Below, one piece after another: positions 9,539 to 17,703 of a DNA stretch of 38,183 bases. Origin of the DNA: a virus. A program made the translations under genes and the position numbers. A model generated the notes under the pieces. It saw only the letters and a list, made by a program, of their open reading frames with translations, had not been told where the DNA came from and did not search any database. Location: positions 1-38,183 of the IMG/VR virus record IMGVR_UViG_3300036859_000057. One strand, given 5' to 3'. Position 1 is the first letter of the stretch, and each line of letters opens with the position of its first letter.

Positions 9539-10092
9539 GCGCACCTCAGGTCCACGATCATCACCACTCGATCATCGGCCGAGTGATTGACAACAGAATG
9601 TTCGACGGCGTTGTTGATGTGCCAGACATCGCCAGAGCGGAAATTCACTGTTTCGTCACCGATGTTGAAGACAGCGCCCGGAAGCGACTGCAGTGCCACT
9701 TGGAAGCGCTCATAGTAGGTAGCCGGCGCGCCGTGATCCTCATGCGGGGTGATTTCCTTGCCTGGCGGCAGCTTCGTGATGACGACACGGCCAAGACGAG
9801 TTGCTTCCACCGTCCGCATCAGATTGAAGATGATGTCCCGCACCTGGGGAAGCTTGTCCCATGCCGGATAAGGAATTGCCTCCCTATCGTCGGTGATCGT
9901 GCTTGGGTCTCCGGTGCGCAGATACTCATCGAGATCGTTGAACCTCAAGAGAATGTCGCTCACTTCCGCATGCGCCGTGCCTGGATGCTTGGTGCGGATG
10001 GGATTCGCGTCCCAAAGTTCCGGCTGGCGCTGCAACGCGTTCATCAGCGGCGTGACATTCACACCGGCTGCAAGCTGCTGGAAATACTTCAT
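9535..10092 (-). CDS. Aspartyl/asparaginyl beta-hydroxylase-like 2-oxoglutarate oxygenase
   Basis: A 185-residue protein with the cupin-type metal-binding arrangement of the Asp/Asn beta-hydroxylase family. HED at residues 117-119 gives the HxD pair, H165 (AVEHSVVNH) is the likely distal histidine, and R175 (SADDRVVMIVD) is the likely 2-oxoglutarate-binding arginine. The segments YYERFQVAL and VNFRSGDVWHINNAVEHS also fit this family. It would use Fe(II), oxygen and 2-oxoglutarate to hydroxylate an Asp, Asn or related substrate. It is translationally linked to the acetyltransferase and lies between the gp10-like hub protein and the ejection proteins, unusual company that suggests modification of a virion or host-surface component. 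Confidence 0.75.
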   Translation of the reverse strand: MKYFQQLAAGVNVTPLMNALQRQPELWDANPIRTKHPGTAHAEVSDILLRFNDLDEYLRTGDPSTITDDREAIPYPAWDKLPQVRDIIFNLMRTVEATRLGRVVITKLPPGKEITPHEDHGAPATYYERFQVALQSLPGAVFNIGDETVNFRSGDVWHINNAVEHSVVNHSADDRVVMIVDLRCA

Positions 10093-10100
10093 GAAGGCCT

Positions 10101-10430
10101 CTACGTCGGGATGAATGAAATCGTGGGGGCGGACGAATAGGTGACGGTCACCTCATCATCGTTTGCCATCGGGATCAGCGGTGCTCCTCCCGGAATGTCT
10201 ATGGTCGCACGAGCCCTGTTGAAGGAGATGAGCGTAACGGTACCCCCTGTTACGACCAGATTGCCTCGCTGAGAGGCTTTGTAGGTCAATGGGCTGCCAG
10301 ACACTTGCACGGTCTCTACCGCGCTTGGTGAGGCAATGAGGGCATTGAAGAACCTATGCCAAGGTGTCGTAATGATCCCGCCAGCGCCAACAAGGGGCTG
10401 AACCGAGGACGGGAATAAGTCTTTGCTCAC
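10101..10430 (-). CDS. Small structural protein after gp10-like hub
   Basis: A 109-residue protein starting at GTG 10430, which overlaps the stop of the gp10-like gene (GTGA), with a purine-rich GGGGCGGA site upstream. The sequence runs SKDLFPSSVQPLVGAGG, then TTPWHRFFNAL, then beta-rich segments, and ends SAPTISFIPT. Such small proteins are common next to gp10-like hub proteins in podoviruses, but no named family is recognised. The slot corresponds roughly to that of P22 gp26/gp14. A tail or head-closure accessory role is likely from position only. Confidence 0.6.
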   Translation of the reverse strand: MSKDLFPSSVQPLVGAGGIITTPWHRFFNALIASPSAVETVQVSGSPLTYKASQRGNLVVTGGTVTLISFNRARATIDIPGGAPLIPMANDDEVTVTYSSAPTISFIPT

Positions 10431-12385
10431 GTCTCCGCCCCTTCCGTTTCGATCCACGCGCCGTTGAGGCTCGTGCGGACCGGAGCGGACCATGAGAGTT
10501 CAAAGACCCGATCACGGGCGATGCCAAGGCGGCTCCATTTCGGAGAGACCAGATACTGCCCCGTCGCGCCCATCGATTGCATCACAGGATTGCCGAACGT
10601 CGCGCCGCGGTCGTTGCTCCACCGCAGTGAAAGCATTGGCGGATTATCAGCCGGGATGCCGCCGGTCTGGCCGACTTCGATGTCTGCGATGAAGGACTTG
10701 TATTCGATACGGTTGGCATTGCCCACGACGTGAGGGAATGTCCTGATGCGCGGAATGGGCTGATCACCATCCAGATAGAACTCTTGATCGTAGACGTAGA
10801 GCGCGCCGTTCTGGAAATCCCCGACGTGCCCTTTCCCATAGGCGAAAGCGAATGCATTTGACCGATGGCGCATGATGACGCCGTTGCTGTCCACTGAACC
10901 GCGCTCATGCCATTGGCCGGTTGCCAGCTCGTAAACCCATGTCCGGTTGGCCGATGGGAAGGTCAGGACATAGAACGCATGTCCCTCCACCTGATGGCAG
11001 TACCCGATGGCATCGCTGATGGTGTCATAGGACTGGATGTCCTGCTCGATCGCGTGGGTAGAAATACGCACGACACCGTAGCCATTGGACTTGACGATGA
11101 CGCCCTTACCTTCCCGATCCTGCGTCAGCCAGAACAGAAACACGTCCTGATGAGCGAGAGAATAGGGAGCCGCGCAACCGTGATCGACGAAGGCACCTTG
11201 GATGCGGCCGAACGTGAAGTCCGCCGCGCCGGTATTGGCCCATATTTCCGACGTCAGTTCACCAATCAGCCAGAGTTCGCCGTGGATGGATGCCAGTGTG
11301 ACGATGTTGTCTGCCGATCCCGTCTTGGCGGCGATGTCGAGTGGATCGAACGCCGAGCCATGCACGTTATCGACGCGGTAGCTGAAGCCAGAGGCGACGG
11401 CGGAAACCGTGTAGGCAAACCCTGATCCCGTGCCGCCGAGATCGGCAGCGCTTGCGGACAGGACGTTGGTAGCGGCGTATCCGGATCCCTTCGCCGTTAT
11501 CGTGACGCTTGTGACCACATTACCGAAGATGGCAACGGTTGCCTGAGCGCCCGATCCAGCACCACCCGTCAACGGGACGTTGGTGTATGTACCATCGGTG
11601 TATCCAGTGCCTGCGTCGGTAACTGAACCGCTGAGGATGCCCCCGCTTCCTATCGCAGTCGACGACGTGGTGAGAATATCGCCATTCTCATATCCACTGC
11701 CGGGATTGTTGATCGCTGCGGATGTCACGACGCCGCCGGAAATGGTCAGGTTGGCCGTGAGACCGCTTCCGTTACCCCCAGAGAGCGCCACGCCGTTGAA
11801 CGTTCCGTTCGTGTACCCAGATCCACCGGAGACGATAGAGCCCGCAAAGACAGAGCCAAGCGTGCCTGTCAGCATGTCGAAGGTCACATTCGAAAGCGAG
11901 ATGTAGAACTGCGCGGTGCCTGGGCGGTTGAAGATGAAAAACGTGTCGAGATAATCGACCTTGATTGCACCGTAGAAATCCGGGTCGGTGATCGTGCCGA
12001 AGTCCCGCGTCTCCATGTCGATCGCGTAGCCAGTAGCACTCCCATCGACGAGAACGATGACCAGACCGTTATCTGAGAACGAAAGCGGCGTCGGCCCGGC
12101 TGGAACCGATCCCAGAGCGTCCCAGGAATAGTCCTCGGCGACGAAATAGACCGTTGTGTTGACCACGAGGTACAGATCGCCATTCGTCGCGCGGTAGGCG
12201 GCGCGCACACGGCCCACCGTTGGCGACTGAGAAACCTTCCTCAGTCCCGGCGTCAGGTAATGCGTGACGGGGACAGGCGGAGAGGACGCTTTGGGATTCG
12301 CCTCTGGGTATAAGTTTACCGATCTCTGAGCTGCTGCGATGAGAGACCTAGCCTGATAGGCTCCCCCTAGGAGTTGAAGTCTCAT
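10427..12385 (-). CDS. gp10-like packaged-DNA stabilisation / tail hub protein with inserted repeat domain
   Basis: A 652-residue protein resembling P22 gp10, which closes the portal channel and carries the tail. The N-terminus (LLGGAYQARSLIAAAQRSVNLYPE), the LTPGLRKV segment and the central SIHGELWLIGELTSEIWANTGAADFTF block fit that family. Between about residues 173 and 343 there is an additional Gly/Ser/Thr-rich domain containing two units of roughly 70 residues, each with a GSGYTNGTF/GTGYTDGTY motif, a LTGGAGSGA-type loop, and a VTSVTITAKGSGY-type end. The start at 12385 is preceded by GGAGTTTTAAGA. The start region overlaps the end of the upstream HNH-like gene by 38 bases. Confidence 0.75.
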   Translation of the reverse strand: MRLQLLGGAYQARSLIAAAQRSVNLYPEANPKASSPPVPVTHYLTPGLRKVSQSPTVGRVRAAYRATNGDLYLVVNTTVYFVAEDYSWDALGSVPAGPTPLSFSDNGLVIVLVDGSATGYAIDMETRDFGTITDPDFYGAIKVDYLDTFFIFNRPGTAQFYISLSNVTFDMLTGTLGSVFAGSIVSGGSGYTNGTFNGVALSGGNGSGLTANLTISGGVVTSAAINNPGSGYENGDILTTSSTAIGSGGILSGSVTDAGTGYTDGTYTNVPLTGGAGSGAQATVAIFGNVVTSVTITAKGSGYAATNVLSASAADLGGTGSGFAYTVSAVASGFSYRVDNVHGSAFDPLDIAAKTGSADNIVTLASIHGELWLIGELTSEIWANTGAADFTFGRIQGAFVDHGCAAPYSLAHQDVFLFWLTQDREGKGVIVKSNGYGVVRISTHAIEQDIQSYDTISDAIGYCHQVEGHAFYVLTFPSANRTWVYELATGQWHERGSVDSNGVIMRHRSNAFAFAYGKGHVGDFQNGALYVYDQEFYLDGDQPIPRIRTFPHVVGNANRIEYKSFIADIEVGQTGGIPADNPPMLSLRWSNDRGATFGNPVMQSMGATGQYLVSPKWSRLGIARDRVFELSWSAPVRTSLNGAWIETEGAET

Positions 12386-12878
12386 TCTTAAAACTCCACT
12401 CCGATGACGGCCTTCGGTTCGCTGATTGGCTTTCTTTCGGTACCCATCTGCAATTCCCGGGTTCGTAATTTCCGTTCACGTCTATGCGATCGATAGAGAG
12501 ACCGGGTGACCATGTGGGGCCCATGTCTTCCCAGAAGTTCTCAAAGGACTGCCAGCGTTCGCAAACTTTGATGCCGCGTGCTCCATACCATTCGAAAGCC
12601 TTGGCCTTCTCGTTTTCGCAGCGCTGGCGCATAGTGCACCAGATCATGTGAGGCTTGGTGTCAGCCATCCCATGTTTTGTGAGACGCTTTCTCGCGGAGA
12701 GACCTATATTGCAGCCGCATGATGTTGATGTTCCGTTTTTAAGCGTGGAACTGACAACAATTTTTTCGGTCCCGCATTCGCAAATGCATCGAAAATGACT
12801 CCTGCCTCTTTTGAGGCCAGCAAATTCAATGACCCGCCACTTGCCGAATACTTTTCCGGATAAATCTCTCTCTCGCAT
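12348..12878 (-). CDS. HNH-like homing endonuclease, free-standing
   Basis: A 176-residue protein of a phage family that joins an N-terminal zinc-binding-like module to a C-terminal HNH-like segment. The N-module is FGKWRVIEFAGLK...CICECGTEK...SCGC (cysteines in CxCxC and CxC). The C-segment is IWCTMRQRCENEKAKAFEWYGARGIKVCERW...LSIDRIDVNGNYEPGNCRWV. The leader (12879-12937) is AT-rich compared with flanking genes and contains a strong AAGGAGG site. The gene separates the gp4-like and gp10-like genes, and its last codons run through the ribosome binding site and start of the gp10-like gene. These points suggest a mobile homing gene inserted between two late genes. Confidence 0.75.
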   Translation of the reverse strand: MRERDLSGKVFGKWRVIEFAGLKRGRSHFRCICECGTEKIVVSSTLKNGTSTSCGCNIGLSARKRLTKHGMADTKPHMIWCTMRQRCENEKAKAFEWYGARGIKVCERWQSFENFWEDMGPTWSPGLSIDRIDVNGNYEPGNCRWVPKESQSANRRPSSEWSFKNETSTPRGSLSG

Positions 12879-12937
12879 GGAAAACCTCCTTAGAAATAAA
12901 TGAGGTTTGTACCATTATCCCTTTGTATTTTCTAGGT

Positions 12938-13663
12938 TTAACGGCCTTCGGTATCGCTAAAGATGTTGTAGCGGCCCCCGACTGCGCGCGGCAGATCAGA
13001 TGGGAACTGCAGAAGCGGGATTTGCGTGTTGCTGTTCTTGACCGTGTTCGTCGCAAGCTTCGCCAAGCCGTTCAATTGCGGATCAAACGGCATCCTGTAG
13101 GACACACGAAGCCGTACAGCGAGGTTTAGCCTCAGCGCCTCCTCGTACTCCGGCGGAAGAGAAACCGCGTCCTCGAGCGACGTGAAGGTCTGCAACTGAG
13201 ATTTCAGTGATAGGTGGATCTCGTAGACGTTGCTAGGAACCGGCCAGATGAAGACATTTCCCATCGGCCAACCGGAATCGTAGAACAGAACGCTTGGGAA
13301 AGACGCCATGCTCTTGAGCGCGATGTTGTTGTAGTCCTGTCGGGAATTGAGGACCGTCAACGGATAGTCAACGGCATTGATCGGACCGCCGATGGTCTGT
13401 CGGAAGTAGGCCGATGCAATGGAATCCGTCCGCGCAACGTTGATGTCACCACCAGTGCCGAGGGTGTAGGAGATCGCCCCGGTTGCCTGAAACACGACAT
13501 CGATGAGATGAAAGACCAGCCAGCGCCGACGCTCCCATTGCGCCATCATGGCGTTCAGGTTCGTCAGGGCGTCGTTCATGTCCTCTGCAAGAGGCGTCTG
13601 ACCGACACCGATGACGCCAGCATCCTTCATCGCCAGCGTTATGAGAGCGCGCGCGGTGCCCAT
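12938..13663 (-). CDS. gp4-like head completion / tail accessory protein
   Basis: A 241-residue protein matching P22 gp4-like tail accessory factors in opening (TARALITLAMKDAGVIGVGQ), length and place after the coat gene. Other supporting segments are LNAMMAQWERRRWLVFHL, TIGGPINAVDYPLTVLNSRQDYNNIALK and FIWPVPSNVYEIHL. Proteins of this family bind the portal ring after packaging and form the neck to which the gp10-like hub attaches. The start ATG 13663 follows the TAA of the 49-residue gene with no gap (TAAATG). Some gp4 proteins have been reported to have muralytic activity; no such motif is visible here. Confidence 0.75.
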   Translation of the reverse strand: MGTARALITLAMKDAGVIGVGQTPLAEDMNDALTNLNAMMAQWERRRWLVFHLIDVVFQATGAISYTLGTGGDINVARTDSIASAYFRQTIGGPINAVDYPLTVLNSRQDYNNIALKSMASFPSVLFYDSGWPMGNVFIWPVPSNVYEIHLSLKSQLQTFTSLEDAVSLPPEYEEALRLNLAVRLRVSYRMPFDPQLNGLAKLATNTVKNSNTQIPLLQFPSDLPRAVGGRYNIFSDTEGR

Positions 13664-13813
13664 TTAGCTAGCCTTCTGGCCGCGACCAACATTGAGCTTC
13701 GGAGCATCAGAAACGCCCCACTCTTCCTTCAATGCGGCCTCGGCTTCAGGCGTATGGACGATCTGGAAGCGCTTGCCGTCCTTCGGGTGATAGATTGCCT
13801 TGGGATATTCCAT
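13664..13813 (-). CDS. Small protein between coat and gp4-like genes
   Basis: A 49-residue protein (begins MEYPKAIYHPKDGKRFQIV, ends LNVGRGQKAS) with a clear AAGGA site 8 bases before ATG 13813. It lies just after the coat-gene terminator and its stop abuts the gp4-like start. Short proteins in this slot are frequent in phages with P22-type heads, but no function is recognised. Reading frame, site and spacing support it as a real gene. Confidence 0.7.
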   Translation of the reverse strand: MEYPKAIYHPKDGKRFQIVHTPEAEAALKEEWGVSDAPKLNVGRGQKAS

Positions 13814-13833
13814 CGGGATTGTCCTTCAACGGG

Positions 13834-13864
13834 AAAAGAGAAAGGGGCGCCCGAAGACGCCCCC
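13834..13864 (-). terminator. Intrinsic terminator after the coat gene
   Basis: On the minus strand the sequence GGGGCG-(UCUUCGGGC loop region)-GCCCC forms a GC-rich hairpin followed by UUUCUCUUUU. It lies 8 bases past the major coat protein stop. A terminator here is typical for phages that make an excess of coat transcript. Confidence 0.8.
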
Positions 13865-13871
13865 ACAATGA

Positions 13872-15092
13872 TCAGATCTTGTCGGCGACAACCGTAATCC
13901 ACTCGGGTCGGATGTATTTGTAGCCGTACAGGATATCCAGGCGTGTCGCCAACTGGTCCGTTCCGATCACATAGTCGGTGATCATGCGGAGCGAGATGCC
14001 GTCGTATTCGCGACGGGCAGCCTCGTGGACACCGCGCGGCAGCACGAGGTCAGCGGTAGCCAGGGTGATCGCTTCCGGTGCATAGGCGATGTTCTTGCGG
14101 TAGATTTCGCCTGCTTTGTTGACCAGGCGAACCTGGGCACCGTTTGCCGGCGAGGAGTCGACCGTCTGGTACTGCACGGCCGCACCGTTCACCGGAGGGA
14201 TGATCTCCGGATAGACAGTGATGGTCGTGCCACCGGCCGCCACATCAGCCAGAACAACGAACTGGCGAAGCTTGCCGGTCGTCTCCTTGGTCACACGGTT
14301 GACGGCGAATTCGCCATCGATCGTGATGATATCGCCCTTCTTGATCGTGCCGGTGATGGCAGAGACAGTGATGGAACCGCCGGTCTGGCCCGCGCCATTG
14401 ACAGCACCGCCGGCGGAGAACGAGCCGGTGGTGTGTTTGATGACGGTCTGGTCCATGAAGAAGTCGAAGCCGAGGGCGTTCTTCATCTGGCCGGAGCGGT
14501 ACTGCTCGGAGATTTCCTGCGACGGGTTGAAGAGGCCCGACAGGGTGTTGACCAGGCGGGCTTCCGTCCATGGGTCCTGCACGACCTTACGGGTCGGCTG
14601 CATCGGCGACGAATTGTCGTTCAGCGTTGCCTGGGCCTCAAGAACTGTGCCGGAAGTTGGGGCGATGACGTTGCCCGAACCATCGACTGCGGAGACATAG
14701 TTGCAGGCGCCGGTTTCGACGCCGGACATGACGTCAGCCGCGATAGCGCCGGCCAGGTTGTTCATCATCGGCATCAGGACGCGTTCGGAATAGTCGTCCA
14801 ACTTCAGGGCGCGTTCTGCCGAGCTGAAGGCGACGTCGACACCCTTCTGCGTCTGAAGCGGCAGAGAGGTGTACTTTTCCGAGGTGTCCTGCGACGACAG
14901 CGCTGTGCCGGTACGAACAACGAAGTCATTCGGCAGGCGGATGCGCAGCGTGTCACCGATCTTGGCGCCGTCGACAGCGAACTGGCTATCATATTGCGTG
15001 TCGATGTTCTTGATGAACATGTTGCTGTTCTTGAAGAGCGAAACAGCGGCACGGGTGATCATGTCGATCGTGAGGATTTGATTTCCGGCCAT
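13872..15092 (-). CDS. Major coat protein, P22 gp5-like
   Basis: A 406-residue major capsid protein of the P22 coat type. It begins AGNQILTIDMITRAAVSLFKN and contains an N-arm, DFVVRTGTALSSQD, an internal inserted beta domain (about 225-290, with GTIKKGDIITIDGEFAVNRVTKET) and the ending TRLDILYGYKYIRPEWITVVADK. P22 coat proteins have an HK97 core with an additional I-domain, and the segment near 225-290 is a plausible equivalent. The gene follows the scaffold gene, with a GIY-YIG gene between them, and is followed by a strong terminator. The start has an AAAGGA site. It would assemble the icosahedral procapsid around the scaffold. Confidence 0.85.
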   Translation of the reverse strand: MAGNQILTIDMITRAAVSLFKNSNMFIKNIDTQYDSQFAVDGAKIGDTLRIRLPNDFVVRTGTALSSQDTSEKYTSLPLQTQKGVDVAFSSAERALKLDDYSERVLMPMMNNLAGAIAADVMSGVETGACNYVSAVDGSGNVIAPTSGTVLEAQATLNDNSSPMQPTRKVVQDPWTEARLVNTLSGLFNPSQEISEQYRSGQMKNALGFDFFMDQTVIKHTTGSFSAGGAVNGAGQTGGSITVSAITGTIKKGDIITIDGEFAVNRVTKETTGKLRQFVVLADVAAGGTTITVYPEIIPPVNGAAVQYQTVDSSPANGAQVRLVNKAGEIYRKNIAYAPEAITLATADLVLPRGVHEAARREYDGISLRMITDYVIGTDQLATRLDILYGYKYIRPEWITVVADKI

Positions 15093-15278
15093 AGCGGGGT
15101 CCTTTCGTGGGAAGTTGCTGGATGCAGCCTTTCGCTGCTGTTCACGGCCCCGTAACCGCAGTTATCGCCGGGTATTGGCCCAGATTTCGGACTGGTGACC
15201 GAGAAGCTCCGGAGGATCCCCCAACCGGATTTGGGTATTCACGTTGATTGTAAGCGTTACGCAGTCTATGGTGCCCGA
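15093..15278. other. Intergenic segment upstream of the coat gene
   Basis: A 186-base gap separates the coat gene start from the GIY-YIG gene in opposite orientation. It includes the coat gene's AAAGGA site and a small inverted repeat (GCAGC/GCTGC near 15131-15145). I see no convincing gene. A coat promoter may lie here but no clear -35/-10 pair was found. Confidence 0.4.
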
Positions 15279-16025
15279 ATGAGCACCAAAGCCTACGTTT
15301 ACGCCATCCGTCACATCTCGACCGGCGATAGCTATGTCGGATGCACTCGCAACAAGTCACAGCGGTGGGCACGCCATCGCTCGTTGCTGAAGCACGGCAA
15401 GCATCACAGCCGCCGTCTTCAATCTCTATGGGATCAGGAGGGTCTTCAGGCCTTCGACTTCGTCATCCTTGAAGCTATCGAGGCCCCAACGACTGATCTG
15501 CAGTATTCAAGGGAGCTCCACTGGGTTTCCGTCTACGGAACCCTGAACACTCAAATCGCGAATAACGGCGTTGATGCCTTCACGCTGCGGCCTGACGATG
15601 CAGAACAACGGCGCGTGTCCAGCCTAGAGCGGGTCGCTTCCGATCCAGACCTTCGTGAATTCCTAACCGAGCGCGGACGCTCATTGGCGGAACTATCCAA
15701 ACTCCCTGAAAGCCGAGCAGCGATGTCCATCCACAGCAAGCGCCGATGGCAGAACCCAAAGGAAGCCGCAAAGCTTCGCGCTGGGCTTGAGCGTCGTTGG
15801 CAAGACCCAGAAGAACGGGTCAAAGCCTCGGAACGCATCAAGAATGCACCTGACGAATTGCGCAAGAAACGCGCGTCATCACTGGCTGCCACATGGGCCG
15901 ATCCAGAGAGGAACAATACTCTCATGGAGAGCCGTAAAAAGCGCTGGGCCGATCCTGAGGCAAAAGCCAAGCAGGCCGAAAAGATGCGACAGATATGGGC
16001 CCAACGGCGTATGCAGAAGGACTAA
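15279..16025 (+). CDS. GIY-YIG homing endonuclease
   Basis: A 248-residue protein with a GIY-YIG nuclease core at the N-terminus: AYVYAIRHISTGDSYVGCT gives the paired Y..Y / YVG signature, followed by the Arg of WARHR and the region ending FVILE. The C-terminal half has four irregular copies of a [R/T]W[Q/A][D/N]P[E/K] motif (RWQNPKEA, RWQDPEER, TWADPERN, RWADPEAK), probably a DNA-binding repeat array. It is on the plus strand, opposite to coat and scaffold genes, and its stop directly abuts the scaffold stop. The frame is open further upstream to 15195, but the ATG at 15279 begins the conserved domain. No strong ribosome binding site was seen. Confidence 0.8.
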   Translation: MSTKAYVYAIRHISTGDSYVGCTRNKSQRWARHRSLLKHGKHHSRRLQSLWDQEGLQAFDFVILEAIEAPTTDLQYSRELHWVSVYGTLNTQIANNGVDAFTLRPDDAEQRRVSSLERVASDPDLREFLTERGRSLAELSKLPESRAAMSIHSKRRWQNPKEAAKLRAGLERRWQDPEERVKASERIKNAPDELRKKRASSLAATWADPERNNTLMESRKKRWADPEAKAKQAEKMRQIWAQRRMQKD

Positions 16026-16877
16026 TTACCGCCGACGTTGCGCGATGTTCTTTAGGAACTCGTCGGCAAACTTGTCCATCGGGACTTCAGGATCGTCGAG
16101 CCGCGTACCTGCCTGCGTCTTGCCGCCGATGGGCTGGACAGGAGCTGGAGCCTTGGAGATCGGTTTGGGCGCGGGTGCCGCTGGCTTGCTCACCTTCGCC
16201 GAGAGCTTGGACAATGCGAGCGCCTGTTTCACGGGCGGTAGCCTCAGGATGCGTTCTGCTTCTTCCGGGTCTTCGGCGAGGGCCATGACCACCTTGTGGC
16301 CGTCCTCGACAATTTCCGGATCGATGATGGTCTTCATGAAGGATGCCTGCTGACGATCATCCATGAGCGATGCAATCAGGTTGCAGGATTCGTTGAACTC
16401 CTCGCGGCCGAATTCCTTGGCACCAGCCGTGTCCCATGCGGACACCTTCGACTGGAATTCACGCTGATCGACGATCTGTTCGGCGCGCCTGGTGGCGAGC
16501 GTGTCAATGTCCGGAGCAGACTCCGCGGCCTCGGAGGAACCACCATTGCGGAGACGCTCTACCTCGGCGGCAAGTTCTTCGGCCTTGCGTTCGGCCTCCC
16601 GTCGCTTGTTCGTCTCCTCATGAATGCGCTTCATTTCCCAAGTGAGGGCTTTTTTCTTGGGTTTCGGCTGCTCGGACTGATCGCCTTCGCCGGAGGCTTC
16701 AGAGCCTTCGTTCTCGCCTCCTTCGGCCGCGCCTTGGTTTTCTTCGCCGGCGTCACCATTGTCGGTGTCGGTATGCTGTTCGCCATTCGTCTGCTCCGGT
16801 GCAGAGTTGGAGTTACCCGGATCAAGCGCAGTTTCGCCTTCCGGCAAGCTCTGCGAAGCTTCCAGTGCATTAGTCAT
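16026..16877 (-). CDS. Scaffolding protein
   Basis: A 283-residue, highly charged protein directly before the coat gene in transcription order. The first 75 residues are acidic and disordered in character (runs of E, G, N, D, Q). They are followed by a long coiled-coil-prone helix (WEMKRIHEETNKRREAERKAEELAAEVERLR, 80-110), a helical middle, a Pro/Ala/Lys linker and a basic C-terminus (FLKNIAQRRR). That matches P22-like scaffold proteins, whose basic C-terminal helix-turn-helix binds coat. The start has an AGGTG site. Its leader contains two small inverted repeats (CACGG/CCGTG and CCTGTG/CACAGG) between 16880 and 16945. Confidence 0.8.
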   Translation of the reverse strand: MTNALEASQSLPEGETALDPGNSNSAPEQTNGEQHTDTDNGDAGEENQGAAEGGENEGSEASGEGDQSEQPKPKKKALTWEMKRIHEETNKRREAERKAEELAAEVERLRNGGSSEAAESAPDIDTLATRRAEQIVDQREFQSKVSAWDTAGAKEFGREEFNESCNLIASLMDDRQQASFMKTIIDPEIVEDGHKVVMALAEDPEEAERILRLPPVKQALALSKLSAKVSKPAAPAPKPISKAPAPVQPIGGKTQAGTRLDDPEVPMDKFADEFLKNIAQRRR

Positions 16878-16948
16878 GTTTCACCTGTCGTGAAGCCCTG
16901 TGTGCCGCACAGGTACGGGCCACGGATAACCGCCGTGTCGGGAACTGA

Positions 16949-17272
16949 TTATGCGGCGTCGATGATAGCGAGGACTTGCCCGCTCTTAGCCGCGAATTCT
17001 CGTGTAGTGCCGGAAGCGATGAGCCACTGATTGCCGGGCGCTGCTACCGGATCCTCTCCGAAAGCCGCCCAGACGTCGCCACCAGTCGCCGTGATCGTCC
17101 AGAACTGGTCAGCTTCACCCGCAAAAGGCGAAATCGCCGCTTGCTGAGATGTGGCCGATGACGTGGCAAACGCCGATGCATAGGGTTCGGCGTCCTGGAT
17201 CGGCACGATGGCATTGAGGCCACTGCGGGCCTTGTTGCTGACGGCGGAAAGCGTGATGGCGACGGTTGCCAT
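16949..17272 (-). CDS. Putative virion protein of unknown function
   Basis: A 107-residue Ala/Thr/Ser-rich protein (begins ATVAITLSAVSNKARSGL, contains DQFWTITATGGDVWAAFG and PGNQWLIASGTTREFA). It looks beta-rich and could be a head decoration or minor capsid component, judging from composition and its place between portal and scaffold genes. Its ATG directly follows the TAA of the upstream gene (TAAATG). No family recognised. Confidence 0.65.
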   Translation of the reverse strand: MATVAITLSAVSNKARSGLNAIVPIQDAEPYASAFATSSATSQQAAISPFAGEADQFWTITATGGDVWAAFGEDPVAAPGNQWLIASGTTREFAAKSGQVLAIIDAA

Positions 17273-17452
17273 TTACTTGCCCTTCTTCGCGCGGATCTTT
17301 GCCAGGACAGCGCCAGCTACCCGCTCTCCGGCAGCCTTCGAGCCATATTCCTTGGCTGCCTTCGATTCAATTTTGGCGAAGTTCTTGCCGGGCTTCCCGA
17401 TGTCTTTGCCTTTGCGGGCCATCTTCGGAGAGTACGATTTCGTCTTTGCCAT
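17273..17452 (-). CDS. Small basic protein
   Basis: A 59-residue strongly basic, Lys/Ala-rich protein (begins AKTKSYSPKMARKGKDIG, ends AVLAKIRAKKGK). The start at ATG 17452 is chosen because it lies just past the stop of the preceding gene with a GGAAGGGGAAG site. Such small basic proteins are common among head genes and may bind DNA or acidic coat surfaces. No specific function is assigned. Confidence 0.65.
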   Translation of the reverse strand: MAKTKSYSPKMARKGKDIGKPGKNFAKIESKAAKEYGSKAAGERVAGAVLAKIRAKKGK

Positions 17453-17454
17453 GG

Positions 17455-17703
17455 TCACTTCCCCTTCCCTGCTAGACCTGAGAGCTTCGCGGCCTGCTCC
17501 TTGGCGAGGCAAGCAACGTCCTTCATGAGGGCCTTGTCCTTTTTGAGTTCCTCGGCGCGCATCAGGGTTTCCATGGCGTTGCGCGTCCGCCACTTCTTGT
17601 CTTCTTCATCGTGGGAGGGCTTAGCGCCCCTCGCAGGTGTGGTTTTCGTTGGGCCTGCCGCCTTGGCAACCGGCTTCATGGATGCCTTCTTCATGTGGCT
17701 CAT
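17455..17703 (-). CDS. Small basic helical protein
   Basis: An 82-residue basic protein (begins SHMKKASMKPVAKAAG) with an N-terminal Lys/Pro/Ala tail and a helical C-terminal half (RNAMETLMRAEELKKDKALMKDVACLAKEQAAKL). Its ATG overlaps the upstream stop (ATGA). Position between portal and scaffold suggests a minor virion or assembly protein; no family recognised. Confidence 0.6.
   Translation of the reverse strand: MSHMKKASMKPVAKAAGPTKTTPARGAKPSHDEEDKKWRTRNAMETLMRAEELKKDKALMKDVACLAKEQAAKLSGLAGKGK

Noticed and set aside
14025-15155. Plus-strand open frame opposite the coat gene
   Set aside because: Mirror of the coat gene codons; no independent support.
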